DNA of 64,000 nt. Origin: Ferrovibrio terrae (GTDB lineage Bacteria; Pseudomonadota; Alphaproteobacteria; Ferrovibrionales; Ferrovibrionaceae). Within the stretch, counting starts at the first letter, position 1. Each line of letters opens with the position of its first letter. The stretch covers positions 1,338,001 through 1,402,000 of the forward strand of contig NZ_CP041636.1 of assembly GCF_007197755.1 (NCBI RefSeq), written 5' to 3'. The notes under the pieces were generated by a model that had not been told where the DNA came from, searched no databases, and saw only the letters and a list, made by a program, of their open reading frames with translations. The position numbers were made by a program, and so were the translations under genes. Shown piece by piece: positions 40,673-48,734 of this stretch.

Positions 40673-42025
40673 ATGGAATATTTCTGGCCGCTCCTGATGT
40701 GCGCCGCTCTGCTGCTCGGCATCTTCACCGGCTATCCGGTGGCGATCGTGCTGGCCGGCATCGGTGTGATCTTCACCTTTGCCGCCGACGTGCCGATCCT
40801 GTTCCTCTCCACCGGTGTGTCGCGCACCTTCTCAGGGATTCTCAGCAACTGGCTGCTGATTGCCGTGCCGCTGTTCGTCTTCATGGGCCTGATGCTGGAA
40901 AAATCCGGTATCGCCGAGCGGCTGCTGCGCTCGCTCGCTGGCCTGCTCGGTCCGTTGCCCGGCGGCTATGCCTTCGCCGTTGCCATCATCGGCATCGTCA
41001 TGGCGGCCTCCACCGGCATCATCGGCGCATCCGTGGTGCTGATGGGCGTGCTGGCCCTGCCGGTGATGCTGGAAAGCCGCTACGACCCCAAACTCGCCAC
41101 CGGCATTATCGCCTCCACCGGCACGCTGGGCATCCTGATCCCGCCCAGCATCATGCTGGTGGTGCTGGGCGACACCATGCGCATTTCGGTCGGTGACCTG
41201 TTCGCCGGTGCGATGATCCCGGGCCTGATGCTCGGCGCGCTGTACATCGTCTATCTGGTCTTCATCGCGATCTTCAAACCAGAGGCGATGCCGCCGCTGC
41301 CGGCCCGCGACCGCCTGCCGTTCGCCCAGGCGATGACGCGGCTGGCACGCGACCTGGTGGCGCCGATGCTTCTGATCCTGGTCGTGCTCGGCTCGATCAT
41401 CGCCGGCATCGCCACGCCCACCGAAGCGGCCGCACTGGGCGCACTCGGCGCCTTCCTGCTGGCGCTCGCCTCGCGCCAGCTCAGCTGGAAGCAGTTTCTG
41501 GCCGTGCTGAACGAAACCACGCGCACCACGGCGATGATCATGTTCGTGATGATCGGTGCCACCATCTTCAGCGTGATCTTCCGCAAGCTGGGCGGCGATA
41601 CCATGATCGCCGATGCGCTCGGCGTGGACGAGGCCGGCACCAATCCCTACTGGGTCATGTTCGTGATCATGGCCTTCATTTTCGTGCTCGGCATGTTCCT
41701 TGACTGGGTCGAGATCACCTTCATCGTCATGCCGATCATCGCGCCGATCATCGCCGGGCTCGACTTCGGTGGCGGGCTCGACAAGGACCAGATCCTGCTC
41801 TGGTTCGCCATCCTGTTCGCCGTCAACCTGCAGACTTCCTTCCTCACGCCGCCGTTCGGCTATGCGCTGTTCTACATCCGCGGGGTCGCGCCGGCCGAGA
41901 TCGGTACGCGGATCATCTATCGCGGCATCGTGCCTTTCGTGATCATCCAGCTTATTGCATTGTTACTGTGCATCATGTTCCCGCAGCTCGCGCTCTGGCT
42001 GCCGGAAACCCTGCTCGGCAAATAA
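40673..42025 (+). CDS. dctM: TRAP transporter large permease subunit DctM
   Basis: This 450-residue protein is the large TRAP permease with twelve or so membrane helices and the conserved loops GIIASTGTLGILIPPSIML and TPTEAAALGALGA, which line the sodium and substrate path. It has DWVEITFIVMPI in the second half, as in the family. It is translated from an ATG 11 bases after GAGG and is followed by an MBL hydrolase gene 11 bases later, so the four genes form one operon. Confidence 0.92.
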   Translation: MEYFWPLLMCAALLLGIFTGYPVAIVLAGIGVIFTFAADVPILFLSTGVSRTFSGILSNWLLIAVPLFVFMGLMLEKSGIAERLLRSLAGLLGPLPGGYAFAVAIIGIVMAASTGIIGASVVLMGVLALPVMLESRYDPKLATGIIASTGTLGILIPPSIMLVVLGDTMRISVGDLFAGAMIPGLMLGALYIVYLVFIAIFKPEAMPPLPARDRLPFAQAMTRLARDLVAPMLLILVVLGSIIAGIATPTEAAALGALGAFLLALASRQLSWKQFLAVLNETTRTTAMIMFVMIGATIFSVIFRKLGGDTMIADALGVDEAGTNPYWVMFVIMAFIFVLGMFLDWVEITFIVMPIIAPIIAGLDFGGGLDKDQILLWFAILFAVNLQTSFLTPPFGYALFYIRGVAPAEIGTRIIYRGIVPFVIIQLIALLLCIMFPQLALWLPETLLGK

Positions 42026-42036
42026 GGAGTATCTCC

Positions 42037-42990
42037 ATGTCCGCCCCCAAATTCGCCTCCACCGCCGACACCGAAGAAAAGGTCGTCACCTTCAGCCAGC
42101 TCGGCGAGGGGCTGTATGCCTTTACCGCACAGGGCGATCCCAATACCGGCGTGATCGTCGGCGATGACGGCGTGATGGTGATCGACACCCAGGCGACGCC
42201 CAGGATGGCGAACCAGGTGATCGACTTCATCCGCAAGGTGACCGACAAGCCGATCAAATATGTGCTGTTGACGCATTACCATGCCGTGCGCGTGCTGGGC
42301 GCCTCGGCCTACCAGCCGGAACAGATCCTCGCCTCGGATGCCACACGCAGTCTTATTGTTGAGCGCGGCAAGGAAGACTGGGACTCGGAATACGGCCGCT
42401 TCCCGCGCCTGTTCCGTTCGGCCGAAAGCATTCCCGGCCTGACCTGGCCGACCATGACCTTCCCGCAGAAATTCACGCTCTACATGGGCAAGCGCCGCGT
42501 CGAGATCATGCATCTCGGCCGTGGTCACACGGCGGGCGACACGGTCGCCTGGGTGCCCGATGCCGGTGTGCTGTTCTCGGGCGACCTGGTGGAATACCAC
42601 TCGGCCTGCTATTGCGGCGACGCGCATTTCAAGGACTGGCCGAAGACGCTGGATGCGATTGGCGACTTCAATGCGAAAGCTCTCGTGCCCGGTCGCGGCG
42701 ATGCGCTGGGCAATCCGAAGGAAGTTTCCGACGGGCTTCAACTGACCCGCGATTTCCTCACGACGCTCTATGGTTCGGTGTCAGAGTCAGCGGCGAAAGG
42801 CCTGTCGCTCAAGGAAGCCTTTGATCGCTGCAACGACGCGATGCGGCCGCGCTTCGGCAACTTCGCCATCTTCGACCACTGCCAGCCCTTCAACGTGGCG
42901 CGCGCCTATGACGAGGCGATGGGCCTCGATCATCCGCGTATCTGGACGGCGGAACGCGACCAGCAGATGTGGGCGAGCCTGAACGGGTGA
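42037..42990 (+). CDS. MBL-fold hydrolase with incomplete zinc motif
   Basis: This 317-residue metallo-beta-lactamase-fold protein has the usual GHTAGDT, SGDLVEYHS and terminal His elements. The first metal motif, normally HxHxDH, reads H-Y-H-A-V-R (THYHAVRVLG), so the Asp and second His that bind the second zinc are missing. It may bind one zinc or work on a different substrate class. The start has AAGGAG 8 bases upstream. It is the last gene of the TRAP operon and may hydrolyse an ester or thioester of the imported acid. Confidence 0.8.
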   Translation: MSAPKFASTADTEEKVVTFSQLGEGLYAFTAQGDPNTGVIVGDDGVMVIDTQATPRMANQVIDFIRKVTDKPIKYVLLTHYHAVRVLGASAYQPEQILASDATRSLIVERGKEDWDSEYGRFPRLFRSAESIPGLTWPTMTFPQKFTLYMGKRRVEIMHLGRGHTAGDTVAWVPDAGVLFSGDLVEYHSACYCGDAHFKDWPKTLDAIGDFNAKALVPGRGDALGNPKEVSDGLQLTRDFLTTLYGSVSESAAKGLSLKEAFDRCNDAMRPRFGNFAIFDHCQPFNVARAYDEAMGLDHPRIWTAERDQQMWASLNG

Positions 42991-43035
42991 GACAAAGAGT
43001 TGCCAAGGCCGAGGTTGTGTCCTAGCTAGGCTGCC

Positions 43036-44046
43036 ATGACCCAGCCGAAACTCACGCTCTCCGTCCTCGATCAGTCCACCGTTTCGCATGGCACGCCGGA
43101 AGACCAGGCGATCCGCGACACCGTCAGCCTCGCGCAGCACACCGAGGCGCTGGGCTACAGCCGCTTCTGGATCGCCGAGCATCACAACCACGCCTCCATC
43201 GCCGGCTCCTCGCCCGAGGTGCTGCTCGCCGCCCTGGCGGTGAAGACCGAGCGCATCCGTCTCGGTTCGGCCGGCGTGATGCTGCCGCATTATTCCGCGC
43301 TGCATGTCGCCGAGCAGTTCCGGGTGCTGGATGCGCTGGCGCCCGGCCGCATCGATCTCGGTGTTGGCCGCGCGCCGGGCTCGGATGGCCGGACCGCCCA
43401 TGCGCTCAATCCGCACAACGACCATGCCGACAATTTTCCGGCGCAGGTCCGCGACCTGCTGCATTGGGTGAATGGCCTGGAGATGCCGGAAGGCCACAGC
43501 TTCCGTTCGGTGACGGCGCATCCGATGAGCGAGGCCTCGGCGCCGGATGTCTGGATGCTGGGCAGTTCGGACTATGGCGCGCAGCTGGCGGCGCATTTCG
43601 GCCTGCCGTATTCCTTCGCGCATTTCATCACCGACGGGCGCGGTGCCGGACAGGCGCTCGATCTCTATCGCCGTAACTTCAAGCCCTCGTTCTTCCTGAA
43701 AGAGCCCAAGGCCAATCTCTGCGTCTGGGCGCTGGCGGCCGAAACCGAGGACGAGGCGCGGCACTGGTTCCGCAGCCGGGCACGCTGGCGCATCGACCGC
43801 AACCGCGGCCGGCTCGGGCCCCTGCTGGCGCCGGATGACCTGCCGCCGTTCAGCCGCGACGAAGAGGTGGAAGCCGAAAATCTCTGGGCGCAGTCCTATG
43901 CCGGCTCGGCCGCCCAGGTGGCGGACAAGCTGCGCAAGCTGGCGCAGGAGCAGGGCCTGGATGAGATCGTCATCCTGACCTGGACGCACAGCCGCGAGGT
44001 GAAGCGGCGTTCCTACGAATTGCTGGCGGCCGAATTCGGTCTGTAG
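43036..44046 (+). CDS. Luciferase-like flavin-dependent oxidoreductase (LLM class)
   Basis: This 336-residue bacterial-luciferase-like protein has the opening SVLDQSTVSHG, the HHNHASIAGSSPEVLLAALA block and the phosphate-binding GVGRAPGSD segment of the MsnO8-type subgroup. Such enzymes use reduced FMN to oxidise small organic molecules. A perfect 10-bp palindrome lies just before the start. There is no good ribosome-binding site. It may share transcription with the upstream operon, from which it is separated by 45 bases. Confidence 0.85.
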   Translation: MTQPKLTLSVLDQSTVSHGTPEDQAIRDTVSLAQHTEALGYSRFWIAEHHNHASIAGSSPEVLLAALAVKTERIRLGSAGVMLPHYSALHVAEQFRVLDALAPGRIDLGVGRAPGSDGRTAHALNPHNDHADNFPAQVRDLLHWVNGLEMPEGHSFRSVTAHPMSEASAPDVWMLGSSDYGAQLAAHFGLPYSFAHFITDGRGAGQALDLYRRNFKPSFFLKEPKANLCVWALAAETEDEARHWFRSRARWRIDRNRGRLGPLLAPDDLPPFSRDEEVEAENLWAQSYAGSAAQVADKLRKLAQEQGLDEIVILTWTHSREVKRRSYELLAAEFGL

Positions 44047-44084
44047 GCTGAATTTGGAGTACCGCTACGGAATTCCTATATACA

Positions 44085-44107
44085 TAGGGCGAATACCCTA
44101 GTATAAT
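44085..44107 (+). promoter_or_regulatory. Promoter and palindrome of the HTH cassette
   Basis: A perfect TATAAT (44102-44107) lies 7 bases before the ATG of the next gene. Immediately upstream is TAGGG-N6-CCCTA (44085-44100), an inverted repeat that would overlap the promoter. Transcription would start at about 44114-44115, on or next to the start codon. Confidence 0.55.
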
Positions 44108-44114
44108 CCCGGGC

Positions 44115-44498
44115 ATGACACCTGCCCAGCTTGAAAAGATCGGCATCGATAATTTTGGACCGCAGTGGCAGTCGCCGCTCGCACGAGTCCTGCGCGTCGA
44201 TGCACGCACGGTGCGCGCCTGGATCAGCGGACAGAACAAAATTCCAGTAACAGCATCGAGCATCCTTCTGATGCTGGAAGAACTGGCCGAATTCGCCGCC
44301 AGCGATGCGGTCCACAGTCGCCACCTCGTGTTCCGCCTGACTTTCGACGGCTTTGTTTTTCCGGCATTGCATGCGCGATCCCAAGCCTCGATCGTTCTGA
44401 TGGGCGTGCCCGATGTGCCAATTCTGCAGATCCTTAATCGCTTTCTGCTGCGCTATCCCAAGCCGAAGGCCGGCACGTATCACTGGAGAGACCTATGA
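44115..44498 (+). CDS. HTH-like protein, probably leaderless
   Basis: This 127-residue protein begins with a helix-turn-helix-like region, WQSPLARVLRVDARTVRAWI, similar to Xre-type phage repressors, and continues into a mixed alpha/beta part I do not recognise. No ribosome-binding site precedes the ATG, and a TATAAT lies only 7 bases upstream, so the message is probably leaderless. The 16-base inverted repeat at the promoter suggests autorepression. It overlaps the next gene by 4 bases (ATGA). Confidence 0.65.
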   Translation: MTPAQLEKIGIDNFGPQWQSPLARVLRVDARTVRAWISGQNKIPVTASSILLMLEELAEFAASDAVHSRHLVFRLTFDGFVFPALHARSQASIVLMGVPDVPILQILNRFLLRYPKPKAGTYHWRDL

Positions 44499-44770
44499 GC
44501 CATTCACAGAACGGCGAGACATTCTCCGTGAAATTCCGGGTGCGCTCGACGAATGTCGATCCGGAGATGATGCTTGATGCCGCAAGGCGCCAAGGCGATC
44601 TGATGGGCGATTTCTGCCTTAAGCGCGGTCAGACCAATGCGCGCTACAAGCGGCATGGCTACCTGGAATTCTTCTTTCCAACGCGGCAGACGGCGCGGGA
44701 ATTCCAGAATCGCGTCGAACAGCTTTGCGGCACTGCAGTTGAAACGAAACGCTTACGCCACGAAGCGTGA
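44495..44770 (+). CDS. Unknown small protein coupled to the HTH gene
   Basis: The 91-residue product has no recognised family. It shows a strand-helix-strand pattern (FSVKFRVRST, then DPEMMLDAARRQGDL, then GYLEFFFPTRQTAREFQNRVEQL) that could be a ferredoxin-like fold. It is basic overall. The start overlaps the HTH stop (ATGA), so the two are co-translated. The 3' end overlaps the convergent gene by 18 bases. A toxin-antitoxin pair is possible from size and order, but no toxin active site was found. Confidence 0.6.
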   Translation: MSHSQNGETFSVKFRVRSTNVDPEMMLDAARRQGDLMGDFCLKRGQTNARYKRHGYLEFFFPTRQTAREFQNRVEQLCGTAVETKRLRHEA

Positions 44771-45001
44771 AAATGCTGAGGCCCGCTGCTGCCGCATGGC
44801 CAGGTTGAAGGCAACACGCGCATCGCGCATCGCGGCACGTTCCAGCGCTGGTGTCATGCGCTGCACCTGCTTGGCACGCATATAGGCGATATCGTAGTCG
44901 CCATCTTCGCCATCATAGAAAGACACGACGTAGTCGTCGTTCTCGACGATCTTGGCGGAAGCATCGATGGTCCAGTCGAGGATCTGGAGATTGGTCTGCA
45001 T
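44753..45001 (-). CDS. Unknown small acidic protein
   Basis: This 82-residue protein contains the acidic stretch VENDDYVVSFYDGEDGDYDI near the N-terminus, with aromatic residues between the acids, and a basic helical C-terminal half. No family was recognised. The start at 45001 is favoured by AAGGAG 8 bases upstream; a GTG at 45010 lacks such spacing. Its 3' end overlaps that of the plus-strand gene by 18 bases. Confidence 0.55.
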   Translation of the reverse strand: MQTNLQILDWTIDASAKIVENDDYVVSFYDGEDGDYDIAYMRAKQVQRMTPALERAAMRDARVAFNLAMRQQRASAFSRFVA

Positions 45002-45118
45002 GGGAGGCACTCCTTGGTTTCCTGATCCGACGCACTGATTCGTTTTTTCAATATAACGAACCTACACTACGGCCGGAATAAGTCAGGACAGGGTTCGGCC
45101 ATTCATATAACGCGCCAG

Positions 45119-46270
45119 CTACGGCTGCGTTCCGCTCGCCATCACAGTTTCGCTTCTTTCACGCAGAATCTTTTTGGCGATTGTTTTGCGTCCGGGTTTG
45201 GCTGCAACCGATGCGCGCGGTTCGCTGCGGGGTCCGGGGCGTGGCTTGCGCATGATATGCCGTAGAACCGCGATTTCTTCCGGCTGCAGTCCGGTGATAT
45301 CGGCTTTGGTCGGCATGCGCAGGCGATGCTCTCCGGCCATATATCGCTCGATCACCACCGGATGGATGTAACATTTCCGGCAGATCGTCACGGTATTGCC
45401 GAGCTTGCCGCTCACTTCGGTGATCGCCGCTTTCAGATTGCGTTTGGCTTCGCGCTGGCTTTGCGGCGCGGCAAAGGCCTGCAGCGCCAGGGCGGCCATC
45501 ACCGTGCCGGCCCAGGTGCGGAAGTCTTTCGCCGTCACCTCGCTGCCGCTGACGGTGCGCAGATACTCATTCACGTCGGCTGAGCTGACCGCCAGCACCG
45601 CGCCGTCCTCGGTGCGATAGCGGAACAGCTCCTGGCCCGGCAGGTCCTGACAGGCGCGGATCACTTTCAGCACGCGACGATCATGCAGCTGCAGATCCCA
45701 GCTCTTGCCGCTCTTGCCGGTGAAACGAAACCGCAGCGCGCCGCCTTCCACCTTCACATGCCGGCGCGTCAGCGTGGTCAGGCCACGACTGCCATTCTGC
45801 TCGGCGTAATCGGCATTGCCGATGCGGATCAGGGTGCGTTCCAGCAGGTAGACGATGGCGGCCAGCACCTTTTCGCGCGGCAGGCCGTTCAGCGCCATGT
45901 CGGTGGCAACCTGCGCGCGGATCGCCGGCAGCAGCCGCGCGAAACCCGGCAGCGCGGCGTATTTGCCGCTCTCGCGCAAGGCGCGGAATTCCGGGTGATA
46001 GATATACTGCTTGCGGTCGCGCGCATCGCGCCCGGTGGCCTGGATATGGCCGTCTTCGCGCGGGCAGATCCACACAGCCGTCCAGGCCGGCGGGATCGCC
46101 AGACTGCGCAGGCGTTTGAGCGTGGCGGCATCGCGCACGAGGCTGCCGTCAGGCAGCCGATAAGAGAAGCCCGTGCCGCTGCGCTGGCGGCGGATGCCGG
46201 GGGCGGCATCCGTGACGTAACGCAGGCCGGCTTCGCGCGCGGCGGCTTCAGGCGACAGGGGCTGCAGCAT
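45119..46270 (-). CDS. DNA topoisomerase IB (poxvirus type)
   Basis: The enzyme relaxes supercoils through a 3'-phosphotyrosine intermediate. The 383-residue protein has the N-terminal clamp (GTGFSYRLPDGSLV), the catalytic core with RKQYIYHP and FRTWAGT, and the active-site Tyr in CYIHPVVIERY. Basic patches at both ends (RKPRPGPRSEPRA) may aid DNA binding. The start at 46270 is used because the upstream gene ends at 46272. Topoisomerase IB is common in bacteria as an addition to topoisomerase IA. Its need in this strain is unknown. Confidence 0.93.
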   Translation of the reverse strand: MLQPLSPEAAAREAGLRYVTDAAPGIRRQRSGTGFSYRLPDGSLVRDAATLKRLRSLAIPPAWTAVWICPREDGHIQATGRDARDRKQYIYHPEFRALRESGKYAALPGFARLLPAIRAQVATDMALNGLPREKVLAAIVYLLERTLIRIGNADYAEQNGSRGLTTLTRRHVKVEGGALRFRFTGKSGKSWDLQLHDRRVLKVIRACQDLPGQELFRYRTEDGAVLAVSSADVNEYLRTVSGSEVTAKDFRTWAGTVMAALALQAFAAPQSQREAKRNLKAAITEVSGKLGNTVTICRKCYIHPVVIERYMAGEHRLRMPTKADITGLQPEEIAVLRHIMRKPRPGPRSEPRASVAAKPGRKTIAKKILRERSETVMASGTQP

Positions 46271-46271
46271 G

Positions 46272-46718
46272 TCAGGCCGCGGCTTTCTTTTTCTGCTGAG
46301 TGGCCCGTGCTTTTTCAGCCAGCTTCTCATAAGTGTTGCGGAATTTGTCCAGCTCCTCCTCGGTCAGTTCCTCGAGGTCGAGCAGGGAATTCTCGGCAGT
46401 GCGCGTGGCGCGGATCAGTTCGTCCAGCTTGATCTGCATGGCGACCGCATCGCGGTTCTGCGTGTTCTGGATCAGGAACACCATCAGGAAGGTGATGATG
46501 GTCGTGCCGGTATTCACGGTCAGCTGCCAGACTTCGGAGAATCCCAACAGCGGGCCTGTTGCGGCCCAGGCCACGATGCTCAGCAGCGCGGCGGCAAACA
46601 CCCACGGCGTGCCAGCGATATGCGCGGCACGACCGGCGAAACGGGTGAACCACAGATTGGGCCCCGGCTTGGCCGGGAGACTCTTCCGGGGCTGGTTCTG
46701 AAGCGGCGATCTCGGCAT
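46272..46718 (-). CDS. Low-affinity iron permease family protein
   Basis: This 148-residue protein has two membrane helices (WVFAAALLSIVAWAATGPLL and a second at TGTTIITFLMVFLIQNTQNR) and a cytoplasmic helix-rich tail, as in the bacterial Fet4-like family (PF04120). Despite the name, iron transport is unproven for most members. Its stop lies one base from the topoisomerase start, so the two are probably co-transcribed. Confidence 0.85.
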   Translation of the reverse strand: MPRSPLQNQPRKSLPAKPGPNLWFTRFAGRAAHIAGTPWVFAAALLSIVAWAATGPLLGFSEVWQLTVNTGTTIITFLMVFLIQNTQNRDAVAMQIKLDELIRATRTAENSLLDLEELTEEELDKFRNTYEKLAEKARATQQKKKAAA

Positions 46719-46799
46719 GACGGGGATCTCAATGCTTTGCCCCCTCTAAACGACGCCACGAAAGCGACGGTTCCGGCTCGCCGTTTTCCGCAGTTTTTC

Positions 46800-48665
46800 T
46801 TACTGGAAGCAGGGATTGGCGCGCGCCAGCAAAGCCTGGGCCGGAGGCAACTCGGGTAGCGTCTGGCTGGGCAGCGCGGCCTGGCGATCCGGTTTCGCCG
46901 AGATATTGTTCAGCGGCCCCTGCAGCTGAAGTGGGATGTCGAGCGCCAGGAAGCCGGTGGTTTTCGGGTCGGAGCGCAGCACGAGGTCGAGATGCTGGCG
47001 GCCCAGATCGATGCCGCCGCCGCCACGGATCGTGCCGTCGTCGCTGCGGAGCGTGAGCGGCCCTAGCGCCACCACGCCATTCCTGATCTCGGCGATCCCC
47101 AGCAGGCAGCGCAATGCCGTGCTGTCGCCGCGGTTGCGGAAGATGGCGCTCAGATCGGCCGAGGCGGCCTCCACCAGGCTGCGCGCAATGCGGCCCCGCT
47201 GCATGGCGATCACGGCATGGCCGCGCGTGGTCTTCAGGGCCTCGCCCAGCACTGCGCCGCGCATGCTCACATTGGCGCGGCCTTCCACCGCACCGGCAAT
47301 CTGCGTGGCGCCGTCGCGCAGGCCGAGTGCCTGCAGCACCGTGCCGGCCTCGGCGCGATCGAGCTGCAAATTGGCGGTCAGGCTGGCGCTGTCGCTGTCG
47401 ACGGCCCGCAGCTCGCCGTTCAGGCGCAGATGCCCGGCCTGCTCGGGGGTACCCAGATTGGCGGTGGCGCCATGCAGGCGGATCAGGCCACGTGCCACTT
47501 CGACGGCGACCGCCACCTGCTTCAGGCTGTGGTCATGGTAGTGCAGCGCGTCAGCGCTGATTTGAAGATCGAGATGCGCGGCATCCTGCGCCGTGTCGGG
47601 CCGCAGCTTCGCCTTGCGCCAGTCGTCGTTGTTGTTGCCTTTCGGCATCACGCTGGGCAGGTCCAGCTTGTCGAAGTCGAGGCGGAACTGCAGGTCGTCG
47701 GCCTCGCCGCGATTGCCTTCGTCCAGCGCGATGCGACCGGTGAAAGCATTGCCGCCGATGTCGCCGCGCGCATCTTCCAGCCGCCAGGCATCGCCGTAGC
47801 GGGTCAGGCCACCGGCCAGTTTCAGCGGCGCGGCGATGCCGGTCGGCGTGTCGAAAGCACCGATCAGGTCATCCAGCCGTCGTGCCTCCAGCGCCAGCCG
47901 GCCTTCGACATTGTCGAAATCCAGCGGAAGTCCCAGCACGCCCTTGAAGTCCAGCCTGACGCCCGGCGTGGCGATGCTGAAACCGGCATCGAAGGGTTTC
48001 GACGCATCGCGGAAGGCATTGAACGACGCCGTCGTGGCGGTCAGCTGCGCATCGGTGTCGTTGTAACCGCCGTCCAACACCAGACTGACCGGCGCATCCT
48101 CGTCGGCGGCCTGGATCGTCAGGTCGTCCAGCGGGAGGCGCAGCCATTTGCCCGACGAGGTCCGGAACCGCACTTCGCCGCCGGTCAGGCGGAAATTCAG
48201 CAGGCTGGGAAACTGCTGGCGATTTTTCGGCACCAGCACCAGCCGGCTGTCCGACGTCGCGGCGCCTGCACTGCCGCCACCGCTGCCGAATTCCCAGTTG
48301 CCCTTGCCGCGCGCATCGCGTTCCAGTGCAATGCGCGGCCGCGTCACCTGCAGGCGTTCATAGACCAGCTTGCCCTGCAGCAGCGCGGCGCGATCCAGGG
48401 CCGCGTCAATCGCCTCGATGGCGATCATGTCGGCGCTGCTGCCATTTGGCATGTTGGCGATCTGCAGCCCGCGCACGGTCAGGAGCACCGGATCGCCCAG
48501 CGTGATCGAGAGTTCGGTGACATGAACGCGACGATCCAGCAGGTGGCTCGCCAGCATCTGTCCGGCGGCGCGCGGCCAGGCCAGCAGCGCGGCGGCGGCA
48601 CCAACGGCCAGCACCAACAGGGCAGCGACCAGCGCTGCAAGGTATTTCGGGCGGAAAATCATCAT
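46800..48665 (-). CDS. AsmA-family protein
   Basis: The 621-residue protein has one N-terminal membrane helix (LAALVAALLVLAVGAAAALLA), a long periplasmic region and an AsmA-like C-terminal half with a repeated amphipathic strand pattern. AsmA-like proteins are thought to carry phospholipids between inner and outer membranes, or to affect outer-membrane assembly. Short motifs such as LHLDLQISADALHYHDHS fit the family. The ends are not part of a clear operon. Confidence 0.78.
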   Translation of the reverse strand: MMIFRPKYLAALVAALLVLAVGAAAALLAWPRAAGQMLASHLLDRRVHVTELSITLGDPVLLTVRGLQIANMPNGSSADMIAIEAIDAALDRAALLQGKLVYERLQVTRPRIALERDARGKGNWEFGSGGGSAGAATSDSRLVLVPKNRQQFPSLLNFRLTGGEVRFRTSSGKWLRLPLDDLTIQAADEDAPVSLVLDGGYNDTDAQLTATTASFNAFRDASKPFDAGFSIATPGVRLDFKGVLGLPLDFDNVEGRLALEARRLDDLIGAFDTPTGIAAPLKLAGGLTRYGDAWRLEDARGDIGGNAFTGRIALDEGNRGEADDLQFRLDFDKLDLPSVMPKGNNNDDWRKAKLRPDTAQDAAHLDLQISADALHYHDHSLKQVAVAVEVARGLIRLHGATANLGTPEQAGHLRLNGELRAVDSDSASLTANLQLDRAEAGTVLQALGLRDGATQIAGAVEGRANVSMRGAVLGEALKTTRGHAVIAMQRGRIARSLVEAASADLSAIFRNRGDSTALRCLLGIAEIRNGVVALGPLTLRSDDGTIRGGGGIDLGRQHLDLVLRSDPKTTGFLALDIPLQLQGPLNNISAKPDRQAALPSQTLPELPPAQALLARANPCFQ

Positions 48666-48734
48666 GGAAGGAACGCCGGGGCAGTATACCCGTTCCGGCC
48701 GCCTGCAACAGGCCGGTCGGGGCCACTCGCTTTA

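Noticed and set aside
44495-44770. Certain toxin-antitoxin assignment for the HTH cassette
   Set aside because: Size and coupling fit, but no toxin motif could be identified, so it is kept as a possibility only.
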